Positions 1-7,670 of a DNA stretch of 64,000 bases are shown piece after piece. A program made the position numbers and the translations under genes. Positions within the stretch are counted from its first letter, which is position 1, and the number at the start of each line of letters is the position of its first letter. The stretch covers positions 1 to 64,000 of the forward strand of contig CAZFZN010000017.1 in NCBI GenBank assembly GCA_964523105.1. The letters are read 5' to 3'. Below the pieces are notes generated by a model. The model worked only from the letters and a program-made list of their open reading frames with translations, had not been told where the DNA came from and searched no databases. The stretch comes from V1-33 sp964523105. Its GTDB lineage: Bacteria > Verrucomicrobiota > Verrucomicrobiia > Verrucomicrobiales > V1-33.

Positions 1-320
1 GCTCAAAAAACCGCCGCCGCAAGTCACAACGTCAGGCGCTCCGCGTGACGCTTACGATTCAGCGCCAGCCCATGCCCCCTCTCCTGCGCCCTCAGCCGGG
101 CGCAGGGAACTGGCAATGTCGAAAAACCAATTACAATTCCGCGTGCGCTCTGCACGCCCAATAGTAATCTCGCATGAATAATCATGAACCGACGCCGCAT
201 CCATTTAATCCCCGCTCTATCTGGCGTAGTGAGCCGTAAGCCGCATGCCCCCCCGGGAATCGCGCAGCGCGCGCTCCAGTGAAATATCCCATAACACCTG
301 CAACGTAATCCTTCAAACTT
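1..320. other. Upstream non-coding stretch with a stem-loop
   Basis: No convincing gene is seen before the first ATPase. Positions 83-91 (CCTGCGCCC) and 98-106 (GGGCGCAGG) form a perfect 9-bp stem with a 6-base loop, but no T-run follows, so it is not a clear intrinsic terminator. The 3' half presumably holds the promoter of the downstream pair; no obvious -35/-10 was recognised. Confidence 0.4.
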
Positions 321-1481
321 ATGTCACATATTACGCATTTTTCCGTTGAGGGTCTCGCCGGCCGTCCACGGACTTTTTCACAGAAGCTCCACCGCAATTT
401 GAATGTCTTTTTCGGGCGAAACGGATCCGGAAAAACATCCCTTCTAAAAATATTTCACTCTGCAATGTCAAACAAAGTCAACATCCTGAGCAGAGTTGCT
501 TTCAAAGAAGTTGCAGTCGGAATTCATAGCCTGACATACGACCGCGAATTTTCTTATCGGATTAAAATGGACAAGGCAGAAAGAGCACTCCACGCACACA
601 TCATTTCGTACAATGAGGAGTTAAGCGCTGAAGAATTTGAATACCTGCCTGAACTCCTTCAAAAAGGTATGCCGCGAGTCGGATGGCGAATCACCCCCGC
701 CCTGCCTAAAGGCTGCAATGGTTCATGGTCTCACAGATTTCTTCCCACAAGCCGACTAGGTGGCATGAGTCACCAATCCCATGAGATGATCAATGAAGAT
801 ACCTATGATTTATCCTTCGTCACAGAGCTCGAACGCGTTTGGCACGCCTTCTCATCCCAGGTCCAATCAGAGGTGCGCCAGCTTCAACAGAACGGCATTG
901 CAGAAATTCTCGGTGAAGTACTCACAGTTAAGCCAGAGCGCCAATCAGAGGATAAAGTCGATTGGCTGTCCGCCTATGACATTGCGGTCGCGTTCATAAA
1001 GCGGCAGGGAATCACATTCAAGTTACCAACTAAGAAAGAATTTGCAGGTTCGTTTTACAGAGATTCGATCGTAAGGCGTGTGGTACATAAGATCGTTGAC
1101 CTTGAGGCCAAGATCGATAAGCGCATGGCAAGTCGAACTAAATTACAGCAATTGCTTGAAAAGATGTTCTCTGGAGGCAAGCACCTTGTACTTACCGATA
1201 CGAAGGTAAGTTTGAAAACGAATGATGGGAATCCGCTAGAACTGCGCTCCTTGTCTGCGGGCGAAAAGCATTTGCTTCGCATCCTCTTTGAAGCAGTAAG
1301 CGCTAGCGAATCTACTCTCATTATTGATGAGCCGGAGATTTCGCTCCATATCGAGTGGCAACGCACATTGCTATCATCAATTATGGAGATCAATCCTGCC
1401 TTGCAATTGATTGTCGCAACCCACTCTCCCGAGATCATGGCCGAGATTGATGACGCTCACATATTTGAAATTCCATCATAA
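321..1481 (+). CDS. AAA/ABC-type ATPase, PARIS AriA-like
   Basis: A 386-residue ATPase of the AAA_15/AAA_21 (OLD/SMC-like) group. The Walker A motif GRNGSGKTS lies at residues 32-40, an ABC-signature-like LSAGEK at 311-316, Walker B LIIDEP at 333-338, and a His-containing ATHS sensor at 366-369. The short middle part is coiled-coil-like and helical. It is followed after 7 bases by a DUF4435/TOPRIM-like gene, the same architecture and order as the PARIS anti-phage system (AriA ATPase then AriB effector). In PARIS the ATPase holds the effector inactive until an anti-restriction phage protein is sensed; that role here is inference. The gene is AT-rich relative to the rest of the window, pointing to horizontal acquisition. 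It could instead be another AAA_15-partnered defence ATPase. The start is the first ATG after a stop in this frame; no strong Shine-Dalgarno is seen. Confidence 0.75.
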   Translation: MSHITHFSVEGLAGRPRTFSQKLHRNLNVFFGRNGSGKTSLLKIFHSAMSNKVNILSRVAFKEVAVGIHSLTYDREFSYRIKMDKAERALHAHIISYNEELSAEEFEYLPELLQKGMPRVGWRITPALPKGCNGSWSHRFLPTSRLGGMSHQSHEMINEDTYDLSFVTELERVWHAFSSQVQSEVRQLQQNGIAEILGEVLTVKPERQSEDKVDWLSAYDIAVAFIKRQGITFKLPTKKEFAGSFYRDSIVRRVVHKIVDLEAKIDKRMASRTKLQQLLEKMFSGGKHLVLTDTKVSLKTNDGNPLELRSLSAGEKHLLRILFEAVSASESTLIIDEPEISLHIEWQRTLLSSIMEINPALQLIVATHSPEIMAEIDDAHIFEIPS

Positions 1482-1488
1482 GTTAAAT

Positions 1489-2394
1489 ATGGCGCGGCTT
1501 CATTACTCTACTGCAGCATTCGGACGGGCGCTTTTGATGTCCTCCTTCACCACGTATATCTTTGTCGAAGGCGACCTTGATAAGACATTCTTAGACCGCA
1601 TGATCAGGAATGATACCGCGTGGCAAGACATTAACGTAATGCTGAGGCTCGCTCGCGAGTTGCATCCCACCCTCGGAGATGGAAAAGTCGCTTTGCTGCA
1701 ACTTCATACAAAGCTTAAACAGCAAAAGCGGCTCAAAGTTGGTACAGGAAAGCGAATCCTTTTTTTCTTAGACAAAGACATTGATGATACTCTACGCAGA
1801 AAGCGCCGGTGCAGACACATCATTTACACGGACTTTTATAACATTGAGAATTACATATTTAGACATTGCCGCTTGCAACATGCCGCGGCAGACGCCGCAT
1901 ATCAGGAGATTTCAGCCTTAAGCTTTTTATCAGATACAGTGGCATGGACCCAAGATACGTGTCGAGGTTGGTCCTCTTGGGTCGGCTTTTCCCTCGCCGT
2001 CCGTAAGCGAAAGCAGCCTCTCCCTAATTTTGGACAACCGTCGATGTTCCATTGCAAAACATCTCTCAAATTTGAACCCGCAGAACAAATCAAGTTTCTG
2101 AATTTGTTCGCCGCGAAGTTGGGTGTTAGCTTTGCCCAGGCTCAGGCGATTTGTGCGGTCGAAGAACGGCGTTTCTTGCAAGCAGTACGGAAAGGCAGGC
2201 ATGATCATTACTGGAACGGAAAGTGGTACGGCCATATATTAACGCGACAGTTGCGACAACGGGGGTTGATCGCAAGGACTGCCGAGAAAGCTTTCGAGGA
2301 ACGTCTAGAGGCCAGCGCATTGGCACACCTTGATTTCTCGGGCAGCTGGGTTAGATCGCTGTCAGGGAGGCTACTGAAAGCGGTCACATCCTAG
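1489..2394 (+). CDS. DUF4435 (TOPRIM-like) effector, PARIS AriB-like
   Basis: A 301-residue protein with the hallmarks of DUF4435: FVEGDLD at residues 25-31, LFFLDKDID at 91-99 and YTDFYNIENYIF at 113-124. E27 and the D95/D97 pair are in the positions expected for the acidic metal-binding residues of a TOPRIM nuclease fold. The partner ATPase ends 7 bases upstream, so the two form one operon. In PARIS the DUF4435 protein (AriB) is the toxic nuclease released by the ATPase; here this is inferred from architecture only. An alternative start at 1537, giving MSSFTTYIFVEG, would bring the first strand closer to the N-terminus and has a G-rich stretch upstream. The longer form was chosen for its tight coupling to the ATPase stop. 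The function call is firm for the domain and moderate for the system. Confidence 0.7.
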   Translation: MARLHYSTAAFGRALLMSSFTTYIFVEGDLDKTFLDRMIRNDTAWQDINVMLRLARELHPTLGDGKVALLQLHTKLKQQKRLKVGTGKRILFFLDKDIDDTLRRKRRCRHIIYTDFYNIENYIFRHCRLQHAAADAAYQEISALSFLSDTVAWTQDTCRGWSSWVGFSLAVRKRKQPLPNFGQPSMFHCKTSLKFEPAEQIKFLNLFAAKLGVSFAQAQAICAVEERRFLQAVRKGRHDHYWNGKWYGHILTRQLRQRGLIARTAEKAFEERLEASALAHLDFSGSWVRSLSGRLLKAVTS

Positions 2395-2400
2395 GCACAC

Positions 2401-2481
2401 CTGAGCTACGGCCAGACGAAATTTTGGGCATGGAACAGCAACAACGAATTCCGCCACGGTCACTCCGTCCCCGGAAACTGA
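2401..2481 (+). pseudogene. Possible short coding remnant
   Basis: Just after the effector gene an open stretch reads LSYGQTKFWAWNSNNEFRHG and a few more residues, ending at TGA 2479-2481. It has no start codon and lacks upstream continuity. The composition looks protein-like and could be the broken 3' end of an older gene displaced by the insertions in this island. No family is recognised. Confidence 0.2.
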
Positions 2482-2498
2482 TCATGCGCGTGGGCGGA

Positions 2499-2595
2499 GT
2501 GACCCACAAGTTCCCAGTGACCCAAAAGTTCCCAGGTAACATGCGAAGCCTCCCAGGTGACATGAGCCCCCGGTAACATGAACCCCTCGTCGTCC
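2499..2595. repeat. Degenerate direct-repeat cluster (left)
   Basis: Five short units follow each other in one orientation. Two are nearly identical (GTGACCCAcAAGTTCCCA at 2499 and GTGACCCAaAAGTTCCCA at 2517). They are followed by GGTAACATG, GGTGACATG and GGTAACATG blocks separated by short C-rich spacers. The core GGTRACATG strongly resembles the GGTAACTTG core of the array at 4906-5018 and is in the same orientation. Multiple short repeats of this kind occur at the ends of some insertion sequences as transposase-binding sites. No transposase gene is nearby, so that reading is inference. Confidence 0.6.
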
Positions 2596-2715
2596 AACGC
2601 TGTGCCGCTGAGGTTCAGCCAAAACGGCACTATGTCCAATCTAAACCACAGCAGAGGCGATCATCTCTCGTCACTGAATTAAGTCGACGCACTGTGTTGA
2701 TTTCCGGGGAGGCAG

Positions 2716-3831
2716 ATGAATGATACCAATCGCGCCGTAGTTCGCGATCGGTGCATAATGTCAAACTATGTCTGTTATTCTATGGAAAACGAGCCAGATC
2801 CCACCAAGCCGGTAGAAGATGAGAATCCCTTCGGCATTCATACGACGTACGATTTCAATCGAGGAATTGCAAATTATAAGTCAACGCCTAAGCCGTCACG
2901 CCATGCCATAATCAATCCACAACGAATAGTTCCTATGAGGGGAGGCCTCAGGTATAAACTTTCGCCTTGGTCGCTAGGGAAACTTGAATCCTTAGCGCGC
3001 TCCCAGTTTGTGATTCAACCACTCACTGATCAGAACTTGAGTCTCTGGCGCTCGCGCGACCAAGAACATTATGAAGGCATAGTTCAATCGGTATTGGCCA
3101 GCAGTGCCATAGAAGGCGTCAAGGTCTACGTGCCGGATGCGGCTGTGCAGGGCGCGGTCGAAAACGATCTGGAAGAAATACCAACTTCTGAGGAAGGAGA
3201 GAAAAGGCGCCTCATTGGGGGAGACATTTATGATGCGTATATTTTCGCGCTGAAACGCCATGAGTCGCCTGTTCTCTCGGTGGAGTTCATTCAATCATTA
3301 CACAGTAAGATGTTTTATCGCATCGACCCAGCCGGGGCAGGCCACTTCAAGGACCAACCGGTCACAATCCGCGGAGGGCCATATCTGGTCGAAACTGTGC
3401 CTCACGAACGCGCACAGGAGTTCTTAACAGCGATTGTCGAGAGACTAAACCATCGGTGGGCGCAGTCGAGGAAGTACGCGGAGTACAGTTTATTCCTTAC
3501 GATTGCAGAGTTCATCATTGATTTCTTAGCAATTCACCCATTCCAGGATGGCAATGGCCGTACAGCACGGCTGCTCTCAACATATCTGCTTGAACGCGCT
3601 GACTACCATTTTGCTCGCTTCTACTCTTTGGATAACATCATTCACGAAACACGTCGCGAGTATTACGAGACGTTGTTCGTCGCGCAGCAGAATTGGTTTC
3701 AAAAGGATGAGGATCTGAGCGAATGGATAAGGTACTACGTCGACTGTGTACATCTTCAGTACCGCCGAGCACTTGAGGTCTTAACTGAAAACGAATTGCG
3801 CAAACAGCGCGCGACAGTTGCTGAAGTGTGA
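2716..3831 (+). CDS. Fic family protein (adenylyltransferase), self-inhibited class II type
   Basis: A 371-residue Fic-domain protein. The catalytic motif HPFQDGNGRTAR spans residues 274-285, with the His and the Asp-Gly-Asn-Gly-Arg phosphate loop intact. AGHFKDQPVTIRGG at 208-221 forms the beta-hairpin that positions the target. SSAIEG at 129-134 matches the [S/T]xxxE[G/N] inhibitory-helix motif, and its position before the Fic core makes this a class II (N-terminally inhibited) Fic. Such enzymes usually transfer AMP from ATP onto a protein hydroxyl. The target is unknown. The GGGGAGG at 2706-2712 is only three bases from this ATG, which is short; ATG 2758 is an alternative start. The gene is AT-rich like its defence neighbours, and its end overlaps the possible GTG start of the Rhs fragment. 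Confidence 0.85.
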   Translation: MNDTNRAVVRDRCIMSNYVCYSMENEPDPTKPVEDENPFGIHTTYDFNRGIANYKSTPKPSRHAIINPQRIVPMRGGLRYKLSPWSLGKLESLARSQFVIQPLTDQNLSLWRSRDQEHYEGIVQSVLASSAIEGVKVYVPDAAVQGAVENDLEEIPTSEEGEKRRLIGGDIYDAYIFALKRHESPVLSVEFIQSLHSKMFYRIDPAGAGHFKDQPVTIRGGPYLVETVPHERAQEFLTAIVERLNHRWAQSRKYAEYSLFLTIAEFIIDFLAIHPFQDGNGRTARLLSTYLLERADYHFARFYSLDNIIHETRREYYETLFVAQQNWFQKDEDLSEWIRYYVDCVHLQYRRALEVLTENELRKQRATVAEV

Positions 3832-4910
3832 ATTTCGCCTCGGGTTTAATTCGGCCCCACGCCCCCCGCAGGCCAACCAGCCAATGGTTGCGAATCACAG
3901 TGTCGTGCATCCGCTGCCTATCTTGTGGGCTGTGCCTGTTGCTTACAGTTAGAGCGCATGGTCCCACGCTATTGGAGAACGGCCCGTATGAACTCCGGCT
4001 GATGGCGGACCAATGGGACGGCGGCACGGTGACGGCGGAGCCGGTATCTGTGCTGCTCGACGGGAACATGAAGCTGGGGCACCTCGCCGTGGCGTTCGAG
4101 GACCTCAGCGTGCCGATGCCCGGCCTGAATGTGACGGTGACGCGCAGTTACGACAGCCGGCGCACGGACCGCGCGGACTTTGGCATCGGCTGGGACCTCG
4201 CGGTGAGCAGCATGAGGGTGGCGAAGAACCGGCCGGTGGGGGACAGCTGGGTGCTGGGCACGGCGGAGCAGCCGGTGCAGTTGCCGCAAGGGGTGGAGCT
4301 GGCGTTGTGGTGCGCGCGGGCGCCCTTGCGGAAATTGGTGACCATCCAGTTGCCCGACGGCACGGCGCTGGCCTTCAAGCCGCGGCTGGAGGTGCATCCG
4401 AGTGTGCGCCTTTACTCGCCGGAACCGGATTGCTCCGTGGTGCCGCAGGATCAGGTGAAGGTGGTCTTCACTCCCGTGGGCAAGACGCAGGGCACGCTGG
4501 AGCCGGTGGACCCGCCGGTGGCGATCGTTTTTCCCCAACTCAACGACGGCCCCTACGGCCCCGGCGCCGGCCAGCCGGGCGTATGCCGGCTACAGGGCGG
4601 ACTGCTCAGCAAGGGGATGCCGGGACTCGATCCCGCCTATGAGCCCGTGACCTTCAAATACACCTCGCCGGAGGGTGCCGTCTTCATCGTGGAGCAGACG
4701 AAGGGCGTGGAATCCGTGACCGACCGAAATGGCAACTGCCTCACCTTCACGCCGCAGGCCATCACGCACACATTGGGGAGCGCGGGCGCCCCGCCTGCCG
4801 GAGGAGCCGCCCCGGCTCCGTCCACACAGATCATCACCTTCACCCGCGATGCCGCGGACCGCATCACCGCCATCACCGATCCCGCGCAGTCTCCTCCAGT
4901 TCCCAGGTAA
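3828..4910 (+). pseudogene. Rhs/YD-type protein, 3'-truncated
   Basis: The first part could supply a signal peptide: a TTG start at 3888 gives a basic start, a Cys/Leu-rich core and an AHG end. The following region (DGGTVTAEPVSVLLDGNMKL, later SYDSRRTDRADFGIGWDLAV) is the N-terminal cap type found ahead of Rhs/YD repeats in large verrucomicrobial Rhs proteins. It runs to ITFTRDAADRITAITDPA and then breaks off. The last in-frame residues before the stop come from the repeat array at 4906. Full-length Rhs proteins usually exceed 1,000 residues, so about 350 residues is a remnant with no YD repeats and no toxic tip. From about 3960 the DNA is as GC-rich as the rest of the chromosome, unlike the AT-rich genes on both sides. 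It looks like resident DNA flanked by imported modules. Confidence 0.65.
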
Positions 4911-5018
4911 CTTGCACTCCCTCGGGTAACTTGCACTCCCCTCGGCTAACTTGCACTCCCCTCGGCTAACTTGCACTCCCCTCGGTAACTTGCACTCCCG
5001 TCGGTAACTTGCACTCCC
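4906..5018. repeat. Six-copy 19-20 bp tandem repeat array (right)
   Basis: The 14-base core TAACTTGCACTCCC occurs six times in the same orientation at 4908, 4927, 4947, 4967, 4986 and 5005, with periods of 19, 20, 20, 19 and 19 bases. The spacers are CTCGG variants. The array starts exactly where Rhs coding similarity ends and lies 88 bases before the NACHT gene. The core is closely related to the blocks at 2499-2595. It may be a recombination scar, a transposase-binding array or an operator array for the NACHT gene. Confidence 0.85.
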
Positions 5019-5105
5019 CTTGTTCCCCGCCTGTCGATCAGCCCGAACCGTCTGGTTGCGGATTCTGCCCGTTCGTGATAGCGAGTAGGCGTTACCATCC
5101 TCACG

Positions 5106-7367
5106 ATGCCCTCGACTGACATAGAACAGGCTGCGATAAGGGAACAAAGTGCGACCTCCCTTTTTCAACTCCTCACATCCACTGCTCGGTCGCTCGGAAG
5201 GCGCGCTGGCATCGCGAAGCAGATTCGCGCGGCTGTCGGTAGGTACGCGGACAATTATGATATAAGGTATGGTTCCCTGCGCGTTCTCGGGATGCCAAAA
5301 CCGATACCGTTAGCTTCGATCTACACGCGGGTACGTGTCACTAGCCCTGACTTCTTCATGCGATTTGTCAACCCTACGGAGTTGGAGAACGACTTTCGCA
5401 CTTCAGGCCGCATGCACCGCGCATTTTCCGGGGACCAAACTATGGACGGGTTCGAAATTGCACGGGATAGTCAACTGCTGGCGGTGATTGGACCGCCAGG
5501 AGCTGGAAAATCGACATTTCTAAAGCGCTTGGGACAGCAAGCAATGCTTGGAGGCACGAGTTCATTTGTACAAAAGCTCGAAAAGTGGTTTCACCCAGAA
5601 CGATATTTCCATGCATTTCCCGTATTCATCGAATTAAAAAAGTCGCGCTTGCTTGGTAGAGCTTTGGAGATAGTCCCCGCAATAACAGAGGAGCTTTCCG
5701 TTTGCGGGTTTCCGAAGACCGAAGCTTTTGTAGAGCAGTTACTGTCTCAGGGTTTGCTGCTCGTGTTACTTGATGGCCTTGATGAGGTTCCAGTGCATTG
5801 CAGAGATCAAATGATAAGGAATATAATTGACTTTAAGGATAGGCATTCAAAAAACAGGATAATTGTCTCCTGCCGTGTAGGAGCATATAAGAACGACTTC
5901 CCCGACTTTGACGCTGTGTACGTGGCCGATTTTAATGATGAGCAAATAGCTCACTTTGTGGATCACTGGTTTCGTCGAGAATCAGAGTGTGGTGTCCGCA
6001 CCGCTGAGAAATTCATCGAGCTGCTCAATGGCACCAACAAGAACATGCTAGAATTGGCACGGACGCCTCTCTTACTCACATTCTTGTGTATTTGCTGGGA
6101 CGTAAATCAGCAGGTGCCGAGCAGCCGTGTAAGCCTGTATAGGGAGGCATTAGACATTTTACTGCGGAAATGGTCAGCAGAAAAGCGAGTCCACGGGGAA
6201 TTTATCGACCCGGATTTTTCTACAGAGTTTGAATTGGCAATGCTCGCAAACATTGCTTATAAATATTTTGTGCAGGAGCGGTTCTTTTTAGAGCATAAAG
6301 AATGGTGCTCAGAAATACAGGATTTTATGCTACACAACGTGAAATCGCCGCGTAACCTTTCTGCGGAGCAGATCCTGGAATTTATCGAGACCGAGCAGGG
6401 ACTGATACTGCAACGCACTGCCGAACATTGGAGCTTTTCACATTTAACTATTCAAGAGTACTTGGCGGCGCAGTATGTGACGTCGTGCAATTTGCAGGCT
6501 GAAGTATGTGAGTCACACTTTAGAGATACCCGATGGAGGGAAGTATTCGTTATGCTAGCTGGCGGACACAGCGGTGAGGCTTTAGTCGTGCGGCTTGCGG
6601 CACAGTTGCGAAAGTTACGCATGGAATTACCGAACGCGGTCCATGACATACTCCGAATTAGCCAGTTTATGACTCGTGAGTTACGCAGCCATGACGCATT
6701 AGGTGATTTGATTGCATTGCGGCTGAATTGCCTTGCGATTACCATGTCAATCGTTTGCGTTCCGGGCGAGGCAACCTTTGTCACACAGTGTTTAAAAAGA
6801 ATCTGTCTCCAATTGTCCACGAAAAGTGAGACAAAGTGGTCGGCCGTTGCGATCCTTGCGGGTAAAGAGTCTGGAATGCGGATTCGGAATCAAGACGCGG
6901 CGAACCATTTGGTCGTTGACCACTTTACCCACTGGGATGATGATGATCCATCTGAAATTCGTGAAATGCTTAGATCCGCAGGACCTACGTCGGCAAGTCA
7001 CTCACGCATGTTGCTCTCTGAGGAAGAAAAGTCGGAGGAAAGGAAGGATAAAGAAGTGGTAGAAGCCATGATGGTGGGACTAAAGGAATTAAATACGTGT
7101 GACATTTTCGGCGCGAAAACCCGTGATACGTGGCGATGGATGTACGAAAAATTCATCGAGGCGTCGAAAGGCCGGGGTGGGTTCCCCATCTGGTCTGCGG
7201 CCTCCTTGGGAGAGAAGGAGGGTAACGTGCCGGTGCTGAGTGCCGGAGACGTTGACTCGGTAGCCCGCTTAGTTTTGTCCTTTGAGTTGCTCATCGAGTG
7301 CACAAAAGCAGCTTATAGCCTTTCCGAAAATGTGTGGAGGCAAGCCATGTCATCCATGTTCGAATAG
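5106..7367 (+). CDS. NACHT-domain STAND NTPase, putative anti-phage sensor
   Basis: A 753-residue protein with a central NACHT NTPase. Walker A GPPGAGKST is at residues 129-137. Walker B is LVLLDGLDEVP at 219-229, with the extra acidic residue typical of NACHT. A winged-helix-like part follows, ending in the signature FSHLTIQEYLAAQYV. The first ~100 residues are a short helical effector or adaptor region with no recognised enzyme motif. The last ~270 residues are helical and would be the sensor. Bacterial NACHT proteins of this size are known single-gene anti-phage systems related to animal NLRs. Here the role follows from the domain and the neighbouring defence-type genes. The gene is AT-rich and preceded by the tandem array at 4906. 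No partner gene is seen downstream. Confidence 0.8.
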   Translation: MPSTDIEQAAIREQSATSLFQLLTSTARSLGRRAGIAKQIRAAVGRYADNYDIRYGSLRVLGMPKPIPLASIYTRVRVTSPDFFMRFVNPTELENDFRTSGRMHRAFSGDQTMDGFEIARDSQLLAVIGPPGAGKSTFLKRLGQQAMLGGTSSFVQKLEKWFHPERYFHAFPVFIELKKSRLLGRALEIVPAITEELSVCGFPKTEAFVEQLLSQGLLLVLLDGLDEVPVHCRDQMIRNIIDFKDRHSKNRIIVSCRVGAYKNDFPDFDAVYVADFNDEQIAHFVDHWFRRESECGVRTAEKFIELLNGTNKNMLELARTPLLLTFLCICWDVNQQVPSSRVSLYREALDILLRKWSAEKRVHGEFIDPDFSTEFELAMLANIAYKYFVQERFFLEHKEWCSEIQDFMLHNVKSPRNLSAEQILEFIETEQGLILQRTAEHWSFSHLTIQEYLAAQYVTSCNLQAEVCESHFRDTRWREVFVMLAGGHSGEALVVRLAAQLRKLRMELPNAVHDILRISQFMTRELRSHDALGDLIALRLNCLAITMSIVCVPGEATFVTQCLKRICLQLSTKSETKWSAVAILAGKESGMRIRNQDAANHLVVDHFTHWDDDDPSEIREMLRSAGPTSASHSRMLLSEEEKSEERKDKEVVEAMMVGLKELNTCDIFGAKTRDTWRWMYEKFIEASKGRGGFPIWSAASLGEKEGNVPVLSAGDVDSVARLVLSFELLIECTKAAYSLSENVWRQAMSSMFE

Positions 7368-7670
7368 AACGCGCCTAGGAGTTTGTGCATCAACAATCTA
7401 CCTCTTCTTGCGGGCCATCCCCAACATGGGACGGCGGTGTGATGGCGGCGGACTCGGTTTTTGCGAGTCTCGACGGCCGTGATTTCATATTCCAAACGGA
7501 ACAGTACTGAGTTAGGATGATTGGAATGCTGATGACTTGGCAATAGTCTCCGGGTTTGAGCGCAGGCCTGCGCGGGAAAGGGGGAGCCGGAGACCGCCGG
7601 TTTCGCCGGCGCAGAAGGCAGGACCTGGCCGGGCGGAACGGCGCAGTCTCCGGCAGGGGGGCGAGTCGTG
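7368..7670. other. Island boundary, non-coding
   Basis: No gene is supported here. Base composition changes from AT-rich to GC-rich across this stretch, so it probably contains the right edge of the accessory island. GACTCG at 7451-7456 and CGAGTC at 7464-7469 form a hairpin around a T-rich loop. It is not followed by a T-run. No integrase, tRNA or clear attachment repeat was recognised. Confidence 0.5.

Noticed and set aside
4906..5018. Possible CRISPR array
   Set aside because: Units are 19-20 bp in total with 5-base spacers that are nearly identical, no cas genes nearby. It is a simple tandem repeat.
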